DNA from: Oscillospiraceae bacterium
Lineage (GTDB): Bacteria > Bacillota > Clostridia > UMGS1840
NCBI GenBank assembly: GCA_015068645.1
Contig: SVKD01000011.1
Span: 23,665 to 87,664, forward strand
DNA: 64,000 nucleotides
Reading direction: 5' to 3'
Shown: positions 63,874-64,000 of the stretch, one piece after another
How the letters are laid out: every line of letters starts with the position of its first letter
Position numbering within the stretch: the first letter of the stretch is position 1
Notes under the pieces: model-generated
Database searches by the model: none
Told to the model about the DNA's origin: nothing
What the model saw: the letters and a program-made list of their open reading frames with translations, nothing else
Position numbers and translations under genes: made by a program

Positions 63874-64000
63874 TTGGTGTCTTTAGGCGTGGAGATAAAC
63901 CCCCAGTTCTACTGGGGGAAGATAAAAAAGCTTTAGCAAAAGAAAAACCTTCATGATATAATAGTAAATGGTTTGGCGACCGCATTACTAAAAAATATCA
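63874..64000 (+). mobile_element. Possible left end of an IS200/IS605-type element (partial)
   Basis: A strong hairpin CCCCCAGT/ACTGGGGG with a TCT loop (63900-63918), preceded by TCTTTAGGCGTGGAGATAAA and followed by AAAGCTTTAGC and a GATATAATAG promoter-like stretch, resembles the subterminal hairpin ends of IS200/IS605 elements of Bacillota, with tnpA expected just to the right. The window ends before any transposase codons, so this is a pattern-based call. Confidence 0.42.

Noticed and set aside
1..64000. tRNA, rRNA or CRISPR loci
   Set aside because: No tRNA-like cloverleaf, rRNA-like segment or spacer-repeat array was recognised.

Overview
The window looks like a piece of chromosome from an anaerobic, fermentative, spore-forming Clostridia-like member of the Bacillota. 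I infer this from moderately low G+C, strong AGGAGG-type ribosome binding sites, near-consensus TTGACA/TATAAT promoters with 17-bp spacers, a spoVAC-spoVAD-spoVAE operon, RemA, YceD-rpmF and UPF0735 ACT-domain genes, pyruvate formate-lyase with its activase, Pta-AckA, and a ferredoxin-linked 2-oxoacid oxidoreductase. The sequence does not let me name a species. I recognised no rRNA, tRNA or CRISPR array.

Layout. 1-25 kb is a mosaic of short transcription units, many bounded by clear promoters and hairpin terminators: a DEAD-box helicase, an unknown membrane protein, a copper-amine-oxidase-N-like secreted protein, a MATE exporter, a nucleotidyltransferase, an NlpC/P60 cell-wall hydrolase with a structured leader, mutY, an AI-2E-family permease, a THUMP RNA methyltransferase with a CopZ-like protein, glmM with an SLH protein, a DUF421 protein, pflB-pflA, a YdcZ-like transporter, an orphan pair resembling phage tail-fibre genes, and a ribose-type sugar ABC importer. 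25.4-39.5 kb is a long co-directional block: asp23-like, nusB, xseA, xseB, ispA, a long non-coding stretch, a small membrane protein, dxs, tlyA, nadK, argR, recN, an RseC-like protein, a P-loop ATPase, and a four-subunit 2-oxoacid:ferredoxin oxidoreductase. It is followed by lysA and thioredoxin. 41-51 kb is almost all on the minus strand: spoVA genes, recO-plsY-der-DUF512, rpmF-yceD and ackA-pta. 51-63.6 kb holds an unknown protein, then yicC, remA, gmk, rpoZ, priA, def, fmt, a zinc metallopeptidase, rsmB, a small Cys protein, an ACT protein, hom and lysC. The last 0.4 kb is repeat-like DNA and the possible left end of an IS200/IS605-type element.

The most notable object is the ~965-bp gene-free stretch between ispA and the 205-aa membrane protein at 29514-30131. 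Gene order (xseA-xseB-ispA-[RNA]-membrane protein-dxs-tlyA), length, rich hairpin potential and absence of a credible ORF match the OLE (Ornate, Large, Extremophilic) RNA locus, with the membrane protein as OLE-associated protein A (OapA). A repeat-like sequence appears to sit between the RNA and oapA. Other points of interest are a nearly identical 72/71-bp inverted repeat pair at 62-133 and 9968-10038, a switch-like leader before the NlpC/P60 gene, and a MITE-like element at 63570-63822 bounded by 9-bp direct repeats.
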